In this document: positions 43,001 through 52,444 of the stretch, one piece after another
Position numbering within the stretch: the stretch's first letter is position 1
How the letters are laid out: every line of letters begins with the position of its first letter
DNA from: Pseudo-nitzschia pungens
Lineage: Eukaryota; Bacillariophyta; Bacillariophyceae; Bacillariales; Bacillariaceae
Reading direction: 5' to 3'
DNA length: 64,000 nucleotides
Assembly: GCA_037355855.1 (NCBI GenBank)
Contig: CM074760.1
Coordinates: 233,501-297,500 of the forward strand
Notes under the pieces: generated by a model
Databases searched by the model: none
Told to the model about the DNA's origin: nothing
What the model saw: only the letters and a program-made list of their open reading frames with translations
Made by a program: the position numbers and the translations under genes

Positions 43001-43217
43001 CAACACAGACGCAATTTTATCAGATATTGCTGTTGTGCCAGAGTTGAATAAAGATGGAAGTATCTCGGCTGCAAACAGGTGGCTAGCAGTGGCCAATCGT
43101 GGTGCTTGGTTGGACAGTTTTGAAGAAAGGAATGAGAGCCTGGCTTCTACATCATATGCAACACTTTACAGTCAATGTCAATTGGCAAAAGACATGGACG
43201 AAACAGAGGAAGAGTGA
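40085..43217 (+). CDS. Plavaka/CACTA-like DDE transposase (one frameshift near the 3' end)
   Basis: The first frame (40085-42658) encodes 857 residues starting MPNKRKYTDGVKIQ. The N-terminus has Cys/His pairs (YCLACFK and YVCSGLTSHLTKSGEC), a zinc-finger layout known from Plavaka transposases. The core has YMDG (Asp358), VGDTELHDKLCGKYGS (Asp467), CRHCDC and FSESHHKTEVKAPAKNTQ (Glu750), which fit a DDE catalytic triad of the CACTA superfamily (residue assignment inferred). The first frame stops at 42656, but a second frame continues to 43217 with VLPLLVDDTSVEGFTEHNRW, RCHPSYRS and WMDWVVISVD, the usual C-terminal module. The total span is 3n+1 bases, so a single extra base near 42640 would join them. 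The start could be affected by the overlapping upstream ORF. Confidence 0.75.
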
Positions 43218-43676
43218 GTAAGAAATAGTAGTTACTTTTTTTTTTCATGTAAAAACTAAGATAGTCCCTACTTCGCAATTTTTTTTTTGGTAATAGCTAA
43301 GATAGTCCCTAATTCGCAAATTCATCGCGACGCGACCGCCCCAAAAAAACGTTACTATGTCAGGTAACACCTTACAGAAATTATAAGAGAGCAAAATTGG
43401 CGCGGGCGAGTACGCTTCCACCTTGAGAGGATGCAAAGCTAACAGAGAATATCATGTAGAGGATAAGTACGTTTTTTGGAAACAATAAAATGGCGCGGCA
43501 TGATGGCTTGCATTGATAGAGGAAGCCGTCCAGTAATTATTGGATGTGGACGTGTGGACGTGATTTTTGTTGTAATTCTTCGATCTTGATTTTTGCGGAA
43601 AGTCTTCATAATTGAGTAACACAACTGATTGAAAACAACTTTTCAGAAATTCCACTAAATTACAACATTAATCACC
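43218..43676. other. Spacer between transposase and coiled-coil genes
   Basis: Two T/A runs flank a duplicated AAGATAGTCCCTA segment (43258-43310). It probably contains the promoter of the downstream gene; no motif stands out. Confidence 0.35.
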
Positions 43677-45375
43677 ATGAATAGAGAAGCATTGCAACTG
43701 ACTAAAGCTATTGCAGAAATTAGTCCAGTCTCAGCTGATGTGAACAGTCCAAGAAAGAATCGCAGTGGATTATCCCTACCCGATCCCAATGTGATAACAC
43801 CAACTGTGGCATCGGCGCGGAAGCAGCAGCAGCCGTCGACGAAGAAGCAGCAGCAGCCGTCGACGAAGAAGCAGCATCAGCCGTCGAAGAAGCAGCAGCA
43901 TCGGAAAACGAAGCACACAAATAAACCCCAATCAACCAAAACTTCGATAGACAATGTGACCTTCAGCACAAGAGGGAATGTGAACTTCAACGCAAACGGG
44001 AACGTTATTGTCGCAGAGAATGCAAATATGACAGAGCCGAGGACGGTGCGGAACAGTGAATGGGACGGCAGAGTCGCAGCAACAGAGAGACGATTAGCTG
44101 AAATGGAGAAACGACTTGAAGAAAAGGAGAAACGACTTGACGAAAGGGAGAGAAAACTGGTTGAAAAAGAGACAGAAGGACAACGAACGGAAAAGGAAAA
44201 AGGCAACGTCGATAAGGAAGAAATCGAGCGGAAACTTAGGATCCATCAAGCGACGGTGTTGAGCCAAAGGGTGAATCAGTATGTAAAGCTAAATATTTTT
44301 CAGAGTCATAAATTTGTGGATAAGAAAGAGTCGATCCAAATTCTGAAAACAATGATGAAGGAGGAAAAGCTTCAACTACCGGAAGGCGTTGCCAAAAACG
44401 AATTCTATGAATACAACTGGATGATAATCAGAAGGGCGGTAAATGACTTGAGAACTGCGGTGCAGTCTTTAGTTAGGAAGCATTGGATTGGTGAGTGCTA
44501 ATGCTACTAATGTAAAACGATGTGGGAATGATTATTATAATGAGCAAGTGGATGCCAATACTAACAAGCACACGGTTACCGTTCCTGTTACAGATGACTT
44601 CAAGAAGGCAAAAACGAGGCGAAATGAATGGGTGCTGCCTGAAGGATTTCCAGGCACGCTAAAGCTTCTCGAGACGGAGGATGATGATGCTCCCGTCCTG
44701 CATCCGAGCTATAGGAAGAAGGAAGGAGAAGATGACTTCTATTATTTTGCGACCCGCATCTTGGCTGCATTCCTGCCATCGGTTTTTTGCCCAAAATGGC
44801 AAAAAACACAATTGATTGGTGAAATATATTCCGTGAGTGATGAGGCATTTGCATTGGTTATAATTCATAACGAATATGCAAGATGGGTGAATTACTTGGA
44901 AAGAGTTGATGACAAAAGTATTCCTGAGGTTAGCAAAAAATATTGTGACCCCAGAAGTGGAAACGAGGAGGGGTGGTCGGAAGATGGAATAGAAATGTAT
45001 GAAAGAGTGTGTGAAGAACTGATGGATATCCGCTTCCCTGGCTACAACCTAGGGGGAAAAGAAGACAAAGATAAAGACAAAGACGAGGAAGAAGACGAAG
45101 ACAAGGAAGAAGACGAAGACGAGGAAGAAGAGGAGGAAGACATCGAGGCAAGGGAAAAAGCAAAAATCGAGGCGAAAAGGCAAAAGGAAAAAGTGGAAGC
45201 TTTTGAAATCGCCGTGATGAGACGAATCCAAATGGCTTCGAAACGAAAAGGTGGAGCTGGAGGTATGGCATTACAATCAGATTCAGCTGGTAGCAAAACG
45301 AAGCGAAAGAAGAGGAGAAAGCATATTGATCCAATAATGAGTAATGAGAGAAGGAAGTGGTTAGAGGAATTGTAA
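43677..45375 (+). CDS. Two-exon coiled-coil acidic protein, likely transposon partner gene
   Basis: Exon 1 is 43677-44490 and exon 2 is 44594-45375, separated by a 103-bp intron (GTGAGT...TTACAG). Splicing joins the frames at a phase-1 boundary (...KHWI|D|DFKKAK...) and gives 531 residues. Exon 1 holds Gln/Lys/Pro-rich linkers (KKQQQPSTKK), then a charged coiled coil (RRLAEMEKRLEEKEKRLDER) and a helical segment. Exon 2 holds a compact domain (FYYFATRILAAFLPSVFCPK, HNEYARWVNYLE), a long Asp/Glu/Lys tract and a basic tail (TKRKKRRKHIDP) like a nuclear signal. No known family was recognised. Its position just after the transposase, on the same strand, suggests the accessory DNA-binding protein of a CACTA-type element (inference). 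It could also be an unrelated nuclear gene. Confidence 0.7.
44491..44593 (+). other. Intron of the coiled-coil gene
   Basis: The donor is GTGAGTGC, branch-like TACTAAT lies near the 5' part, and the acceptor tract is GTTCCTGTTACAG. Removing it restores one frame across the two open segments. Confidence 0.75.
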
Positions 45376-45454
45376 ATGGATGGTAATATTGAAGTTCGTT
45401 AGTGATAGTTTAAATTAAAAGCAAATTGTGATTGAAATACCATAGGGTAGACAA

Positions 45455-46115
45455 GATGATCGTTGCGTGTCAAAATGATGGGCGTTGCCTCTAAAATTGA
45501 TGGGGGTTCCGTCTAGAAACGATGGGCATTGCCTCTAAAAATGATGGGGGTAGGCTATAAAAATGATGGGCATTGCCTCTTGAAATGATGGGGGTAGGCT
45601 ATAAAAATGATGGGCGTTGCCTCATAAATTAATGGGCGGTGCCTCTAAAAATGACGGGCGTTGCCTCTTGAAATAATGGGCATTGCCTCTAGAAATGATG
45701 GGGGTAGGCTATAAAAATGATGGGCGTTGCCTCATAAATTAATGGGCGGTGCCTCTAAAAATAATGGGCGTGGCCTCATAAATTAATGGGCGGTGCCTCT
45801 AAAAATGACGGGCGTTGCCTCATATATTAATGGGCGTTGCCTCATAAATTAATGGGCGGTGCCACTAAAAATGATGGGCGTGGCCTCATAAATTAATGGG
45901 CGTTGCCCCATAAATTAATGGGCGTTGCCTCATAAATTAATGGGCGTTGCCTCATAAATTAATGGGCATTGCCTCATAAATTAATGGGCGTTGCCTCTAA
46001 AAATGATGGGCGTTGACTCATAAATTAATGGGCGTTGCCTCCAAAATTAATGGGCGTTGCCTCCAAAATTAATGGGCGGTGCCTCGAAAATTAATGGGCG
46101 TTGGCTCGAAAATAT
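45455..46115. repeat. 22-bp minisatellite ATTAATGGGCGTTGCCTCATAA
   Basis: About 29 imperfect units contain ATGGGCGTTGCCTC, with variants GGGCATTGCC, GGGCGGTGCC and GGGGGTAGGCTA. Units are 21-25 bp. It starts about 80 bases after the stop of the coiled-coil gene. CACTA-type elements carry subterminal arrays of short transposase-binding repeats, so this may mark the right end of the element. Terminal inverted repeats were not found by eye. Confidence 0.85.
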
Positions 46116-47429
46116 ATGTGGTACGGGACTGAAAAAATTAAGCCAGGGACAAGGAATTGGTCAAAATATTTGACCCCAAAAGGACCCGGCACAAAAATTT
46201 TTGACCCACGTCTAAAATCAGTTATCAGACGTAGGTATACTAGTAACAACAGGGAGCTAATCTGGTGTGTAGTACTAGCTCTGGTACAGATCCCTAGTAC
46301 TACTACTACAAAGGGACCCACCAGCAACATACTTAGTAGCATGCTCTATAGCACCATGTAAACAAGAAGAATCCACAAGAGCTCTTCTAGTGTCGTACTG
46401 GTGCTATGGTTGGAGTACTAGTAGTACTACTAGTACTACTTCTACTACTAATTATACGACTACTAGTAGTAGACTTGTTCCTCCATGGTGGTTTTATGGT
46501 GCTACTAGTAGTAGTAGTACTACTACTAGTACTTGTATGCTGGGAGATGTTGGCTAACAGTGCTGCTGGGCCTCAGTGTAGGGATCTGTAGCGGAGCTAC
46601 ATACCCTAGCTTTGTGCACTGTAGCAAAGCACACAAAAAGCACCATCCAGCCACCTGAGTGAGACTAGTTACTACTGGTGTGCTGTATGCTACAGGGTTC
46701 AGGATGCCCTTTCTGACCACTATTGGTTTTCGAGTTCACTCTCGATCAGAGTTTCCGAACGTTGTTCGACACGGATGGATCGACGACCACTACGACCATT
46801 GGCCATCGTGCGTCCAAATCATGTACGAGAGAAATCCTACGCGCACTGTAGGTACATTCCATAATTACGTACTGTAGTACACCTCTTACGTACAATTCCA
46901 TGGCATGCCCTCCGCCGGCGCAGTTTCGTACCGTACAGCGCTGCTGCGCAACAGCAGAAGCAACAATCCGACCAGGGCCAAACCCCCACAGCGTCAACAA
47001 CAACAGTCCTACGGTAACCTTACTGGTAGCGTATCGTACAGAACCAGTACTAGCTAGTATCGTCCTGAACTACGACAACCGTTACAACAACACGCAACAC
47101 GAGGAAACTCACGGAATCTTTTGCGGGCACCGACATCCACCGGGGTAACTTATATTGTTTGGATCCAACGACATTGGTTCCAATCAAATTGAATTGCATT
47201 GCATTGGATATTAAGAACGAACGAACGAACGAACGAACGGACGTCAAAAGTCATCGACAATCGCTTTCCCACTCGTGTTTCCAATCGACCAGAAGCATTG
47301 CGAGGCACAGAGGAAAAAAATAATCTCGACGCGGACAGTAATTACGAAGCGCTGCGGGAAAACAATTGCGAAGGCACCCTTGAGAAGAATTGAACGAACC
47401 AATAAGAGAAAGCATCAACAACATCGATC
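46116..47429. other. Intergenic; triplet tracts and GTAC words
   Basis: TAG/TAC triplet tracts lie at 46240-46320 and 46415-46540, GTAC words at 46850-46890 and GAAC tetranucleotides at 47216-47238. No supported gene was found. The last 200 bases are the presumed promoter and 5' UTR of the NOT3/5 gene. Confidence 0.4.
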
Positions 47430-49639
47430 ATGTCGAACGCACGAAAACTGCAGAGTAAGTAGTACGATATGGGATCGGAGAGGATTGAACGCGCGGGTGA
47501 CACGGGGACGGAAGGAAGTCGTCTCTTGCTCACGGATCGCGTTCGTTGTTCCGTTGCGTTCCCTTTTTTGACATTGCCGCATTGCACCGATACCGGCATC
47601 GGCATCGACCCTCGATGTTTCGTTCGGTAATGGTAATAGCCGAGATCGATCGGGTCATGAAAAAGGTCGACGAGGGAGTCGAGCTCTTTGACGAAATCTG
47701 GGAAAAGGTGTACTCGGCCGAGCAACAAAACCAAAAGGAGAAGTACGAGATGGACCTGAAGAAGGAAATCAAGAAACTCCAGCGACTGCGAGATCAAATC
47801 AAGTCCTGGATCGGTTCGTCGGACGTCAAGGACAAGGAACCGCTTCTCGATGCCCGCCGGCTCATCGAAACCAAGATGGAAGCCTTCAAGTACTGCGAGA
47901 AGGAAACCAAGACCAAGACATATTCCAAGGAGGGACTGGCCAAGGCAGACAAGCTGACACCGGAAGAGGAAGCCAAGAAAGCCACCTGCGAATGGATCAA
48001 CGAGATCATCGAGAAGCTCCAGGAAATGGTCGAGGAACGCGACCTGGAAGTGGAACGGTTGGCGGCCGGAAAGGGCAAGAAGACGAACAAGAATCTCATC
48101 GATGAGTGCAACCACTACTTGGCGATGCATCGCTATCACCTGACCAAGCTGGTGGCAATCATCCGTTTGGTCAACAACGATATCGTGAGCGTGGATGTGG
48201 TGGATCCCCTCAAGGAGGACCTGGAATACTACATCGATTCCTACGACGACGACGACTACCAGCAGGCCTACGACGAAGAATTCTTTTACGAGGCGCTCGG
48301 ATTTCAGGACCTGCACGTCCACAACGTGGATCGCGTGACACAGGCTTCGGCCGAAAAGGTCAAGACCCAGAAGAACGATCCCTACAGCGATCTGGCATCC
48401 TCTTCCAGCAAGGGCAGCGAGAAGGGATCCAAGAAATCGAAAAAGTCCTCCTCGACCACCATGATTCCGCTAACGATCGGTCGGGCCCGCAAGGGCAAGA
48501 AAGCCACCCGAACCACCAGCGCTTCTTCCTCCAAATCCTCATCGTCGGAAACCTCCGGGGACGACGACTCTACCCACGGAAACACGCCGACGAAGCGCCG
48601 GGGACTCGGGGTACCAACGCCGACCACCATTCCGGCGGCGTCTTCGGTGCCGGGGGGATCCTCCATGGCGGCGATTCTCAAGCGAGAGTCGGAGCAAGAA
48701 AAGGAGCGGGCCCAAAAGGCACTGGCCGCGGAACAGCTGCGCCTCCAGCAGATTCAACAGGCCCAGCAGCAACAGGCGGCGCTCAGAGCCCAGCAACAAG
48801 CCGAGCAGCTGCGCCTACAGCAACAGGAAGCGCAGATGCGTCTGCAGCAAGCGGAAGCCGCCAAGCAAAAGGCACTGCAGGAGCAACAGGCCGCCCAGGC
48901 GGCGCAGATCCGACAGCAACAAGAAGCCCAGCTGCGCCAACAGCAACTGCAGGCGGCGCAGCAACAGCAGCAACAGGGTGCCGGAGGAAACGACTCGTCC
49001 AAGGGGGGATCCTCCGCCTCGGGTAACGGTGGCAGCCTCGACATTATCTCGGGACTCAACGGCATGTCCCTGGGCGTGCCGACCAGTGGGGGAGGCAGCA
49101 CTACCGGATCCGTCGCCAGTCGGGGATCGCACCGACGGGGAGCCAGCGGTGGCACCGATGGTTCCCTCTCGGGAAGCAACAACGGAAACAACACACCCGC
49201 CGACGGAAGCGTCCTGGACCAATCCTATGCGACGCTCCCATCCTCCAACGAACACGACCGGACGACCTCCCGAACCAACTCGTACGCCCCGCAGAATCCC
49301 TATCCCAGCACACCGGCATCCTACCCGTCGACCCCGAACACGCTGTTTGAAAACCCTTCCATTTTCGAGAAACTGGGAACGGACGCCCTGTTTTATATCT
49401 TTTACTACAAACAGGGGACCTACCAGCAATATCTGGCGGCGCGGGAACTGAAGAAGCAGTCCTGGAGGTTTCACAAAAAGTACATGACCTGGTTCCAGCG
49501 GCACGAGGAACCCAAGGTCACAACGGACGAATACGAGCAGGGGACCTACGTGTATTTTGACTGGGAGACGGGTTGGTGCACTCGCATCAAACAAGACTTC
49601 CGATTCGAGTACTCCTTTTTGGAAGACACGCTGCAATAA
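47430..49639 (+). CDS. NOT3: CCR4-NOT complex subunit NOT3/NOT5
   Basis: This is a subunit of the CCR4-NOT deadenylase complex, acting in cytoplasmic mRNA decay and in transcription. Exon 1 (47430-47454) encodes MSNARKLQ and exon 2 (47640-49639) the rest, with an intron GTAAGT...AATAG. Joined, they read RKLQTEIDRVMKKVDEGVEL, the standard start of the Not3 N-terminal domain, which is why the open frame's own upstream codons (about 47546-47639) are rejected. The product is 674 residues: the Not3 coiled-coil domain at about 1-235 (NQKEKYEMDLKKEIKKLQRL), a Ser-rich and then long Gln/Ala-rich linker at about 330-480, and a C-terminal NOT2/3/5 box at about 575-674 (FEKLGTDALFYIFYYKQGTY and WFQRHEEP). 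All parts are intact. Confidence 0.95.
47455..47639 (+). other. Intron 1 of the NOT3/5 gene
   Basis: The donor is GTAAGTAG after ...CTGCAGA, the acceptor is TGGTAATAG and the length is 185 bp. It splits a Thr codon (phase 1). Confidence 0.85.
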
Positions 49640-50292
49640 TAAAAATCGGCTCGAGGTTTTGCCGCGTGTGCCGCGTGTCGAACGGACCGTACGAGTGCAG
49701 CCGGAACATATCGAACAAAAATGATCAGCAAACCGAAGCAAAACGATAGCAACGAACGATTAAAATGCAACTGAAAATCCATCGATTCATTCCAGGAGTC
49801 ACCGGGTTTCGTTTCCGTACTGCAATGTGATAGATAGGCGTCGCGACTCGTTTCGGTGTTTGACTTTATCGCCAGCGTCTGTACTGCGTATTGGTTTCAC
49901 AACGCAAATACTTATAGTAATTATCATGACGCATTCAGGAAACTGTACGTGCACCGGAAATTGACTTTAAAAAAAATGTATTTGAGTCAGCACACGTGAC
50001 GCCGATGAATCGAGTTTGATGTCGCGCTGAGTCCTAGCTAGTCGATTACCCGCGCTATCACCGGGACGCGACGCAACCCGTGGAAAACGAAGTCTCCCCT
50101 GTTCCGACGAAAGCATGGTTTGGTATTGGTGTAGGTGTTGGTAAAGAGTGACTTGATCAGAACATGCGAAATGAATGTGCCCACAACAAGTGATTAATAT
50201 TAGGATAGCAAGTCTATGAAATGTGGCATTATCGGCGAAGCAACCAAGTGTATCCATCGTCGGCGATTCCATTTTTTCTGCTCGTCGATGAA
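49640..50292. other. Intergenic between convergent genes
   Basis: This holds the 3' flanks of the NOT3/5 gene and the lipase-like gene. No gene or clear repeat was seen. Confidence 0.4.
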
Positions 50293-51639
50293 TCAAGCGC
50301 AAAATTCCAGCGCCGCCGCCGACAGGAACGAAACGGACAGCGACAGCCGGGGAAGAAAGGACGCCATCCCATCGCTGGTCTGGTCCTCCGCGGATTCCTC
50401 AACCTCCTTTTCTTCCTCTTCCACGTAGTCTTCGTACGGACAGTCGCGCAACCGAAAGTCGATTCCGATGTCCTCCCTGGGCACGCAGTCTCGCTCGAAA
50501 TCGATGTACTGCATGCCCATCCCCAGGCCGAGGGCGCCGGACGTCTTCATGGTGCACTTGCTCCAGGGATCCATGTCAAACGGCATGCTGCCCGGCTGGC
50601 AGCGAGCCCCTTCATCGGGATGATCGTATGCGCAAACGTTCGCCACTCCGGTGCCGGGAAGGGGCTTCGGCAGGATGCAATTCGAAGTGGGATCCGTCTT
50701 GCGCTGGAACACATAGAGGCTGTCGTTTTCGATAGCGGTGGTGTTCTCGTCGAGGGCCTCGGCAAGGCCGGGATAGGCTTCGATCCAGGCGGGATTCAGC
50801 GTCCCGGGAGACGCCCAGCAGACCACGGGCAGACCCGGATTGAGGATTCCGACCGTCAGGGCTATGTCGCACCCGAGTTTGTGTCCCGTCAGAAACGTGG
50901 GCCGCGTTTCCTCCACCAGGGCCTCGATCTGTTCCGCCCACGCGGTGACGTTCGGCGCCGCCATGCCGTTTTGCGCGCAGAGATGCAGCCACGGCCCCTC
51001 GGCGTGCGTGTCTCTGTATTGGTACATTGCTGCCAGGCAGGCCCCGTCCGGAATCGCGGTTTGATCCTTTCGGACTCCCGATCCCCACAGCATGGCACCG
51101 GCAAAGGACAGCACCCGCTGCGGATTAGCGGGGTTGCGATGTTCGTTGCTGAAGACAGTGGCCTGAATCAGGGAACCGTCGACGCCCTGATGAACGGGTG
51201 TGACAACTCGTGCCTTCCAATACGTCGGGAGGTTGTAGCAGTCTTCCTTATTCATTCCCCTGGAGCAGCCCAGATCCGAGTCTCGGGGATCGTCCGCCCA
51301 ATAGGTTCCTATGAACATGACCACCAGTGTCAGTAGCTCGTCAAGGTCGTGTGCCTCGAGGAGATCCAGCAGGTTGGATCCGACTTCAGCCGCGGTGATT
51401 GCCTCGTTGTACACGTCTTCCGAAATCCACTCCGAAAACAGCGTCTCGTTGCTGGACTCCGAATCGGCTTGAATCTCCAGTGTATCAATAGCTTGGGCCC
51501 CAGACCCTGATACCGTATCGACATCGGTATAGGGAGCTATTATCTCGGCAGTGGCGGAACGGGCACACGCCCCAACTATTGCCGCTACAGCGACAGCGGC
51601 AGTGCAATGGTTCCCACGGAACCGGCCAAAAAGATTCAT
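50293..51639 (-). CDS. Secreted lipase-like protein lacking the nucleophile Ser
   Basis: The frame encodes 448 residues from the ATG at 51639. The N-terminus is a signal peptide (hydrophobic AAVAVAAIVGA, probable cut after ARSATA). The alpha/beta-hydrolase layout resembles class 3 lipases: VLSFAGAMLWGSG, then TFLTGHKLGCDIALTVG at the nucleophile elbow, then LPVVCWASPGTLN. The elbow normally reads GHSxG; here the Ser is Lys254 (codon AAA at 50878-50880), so hydrolase activity is unlikely. Ten or so Cys suggest disulfides. After an acidic stretch (DYVEEEEKEVEESAEDQ) the C-terminus is hydrophobic (LSLSVSFLSAAALEF), which could be a GPI or membrane anchor. Whether it truly belongs to the lipase family is moderately certain. 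Confidence 0.6.
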   Translation of the reverse strand: MNLFGRFRGNHCTAAVAVAAIVGACARSATAEIIAPYTDVDTVSGSGAQAIDTLEIQADSESSNETLFSEWISEDVYNEAITAAEVGSNLLDLLEAHDLDELLTLVVMFIGTYWADDPRDSDLGCSRGMNKEDCYNLPTYWKARVVTPVHQGVDGSLIQATVFSNEHRNPANPQRVLSFAGAMLWGSGVRKDQTAIPDGACLAAMYQYRDTHAEGPWLHLCAQNGMAAPNVTAWAEQIEALVEETRPTFLTGHKLGCDIALTVGILNPGLPVVCWASPGTLNPAWIEAYPGLAEALDENTTAIENDSLYVFQRKTDPTSNCILPKPLPGTGVANVCAYDHPDEGARCQPGSMPFDMDPWSKCTMKTSGALGLGMGMQYIDFERDCVPREDIGIDFRLRDCPYEDYVEEEEKEVEESAEDQTSDGMASFLPRLSLSVSFLSAAALEFCA

Positions 51640-52444
51640 TGCAATCAACTTCCCTACCTCTCGTTGCTCTTACCGATAATTGTGCATCATTTCCGCAAAC
51701 TATTGGTATTCAGTAAGGTTATGGAGGAGACGAAGGGTATTTTTCTTCTTTGCGCGTCCGAAGGGCAAATAGAAGAAAATACTTTTTCAATTTCGGATAC
51801 GTACTTAACGTTAAAATTGATGAGGAGATTGATTTTGTGATAACACCGTAAACCTCACCTTGGTAGGATTGATCAATTCGGAGATACCCGTAAGGTTACT
51901 TGTATCGATTTTGTACAATTCTGAAGAAAGTATTTTTTCTCATTCATGCTGGACATTTTAACATATGCCCTATTGTCTTTCGATCTCCTGAGGTGTTGTA
52001 TCGTAGTTTCGACGTCGCCGCCCAACACAAAACATCATACTGGACTGCGCCAACTGGTAGTAGGAAGTCTAACGAACGTAGTTGAAAGGGCTTACTCGCA
52101 AGGTAAAGTTCTTACTTGTCCTTCGAGGACAACAATGAACAACGAATCATCATCAACCAGTAACCTTAAGGTTTACCGGTACCTTTTAAAATCAACCAGC
52201 GTGGCATGTTCAATGTGGTCGTACAACAGCATCATCATACATGTAAAAGCACATACGAAGTACAATGCAGTAATAAGACACATACCAAAGATCGATTACA
52301 GTAAGATTTTACCGTTAGACCTATTACGTGTAAGGTTTACCTCATAATCTTCCACAACATTTTCAATTCCTGGTTCTTTCACTTGAAATCTGTCATGTCG
52401 ACGAACGAAACAAGTACTTCGCAAATACAGTATGAATTACTGTC
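51640..52444. other. Intergenic between divergent genes
   Basis: It carries GTAAG/CTTAC and GTAC words (51715, 51890, 52170-52330). It presumably contains the promoters of both flanking genes. No coding signal was seen. Confidence 0.4.

Noticed and set aside
45455..46115. CRISPR-like array
   Set aside because: The 22-bp units are contiguous with no unique spacers, in a eukaryotic setting.
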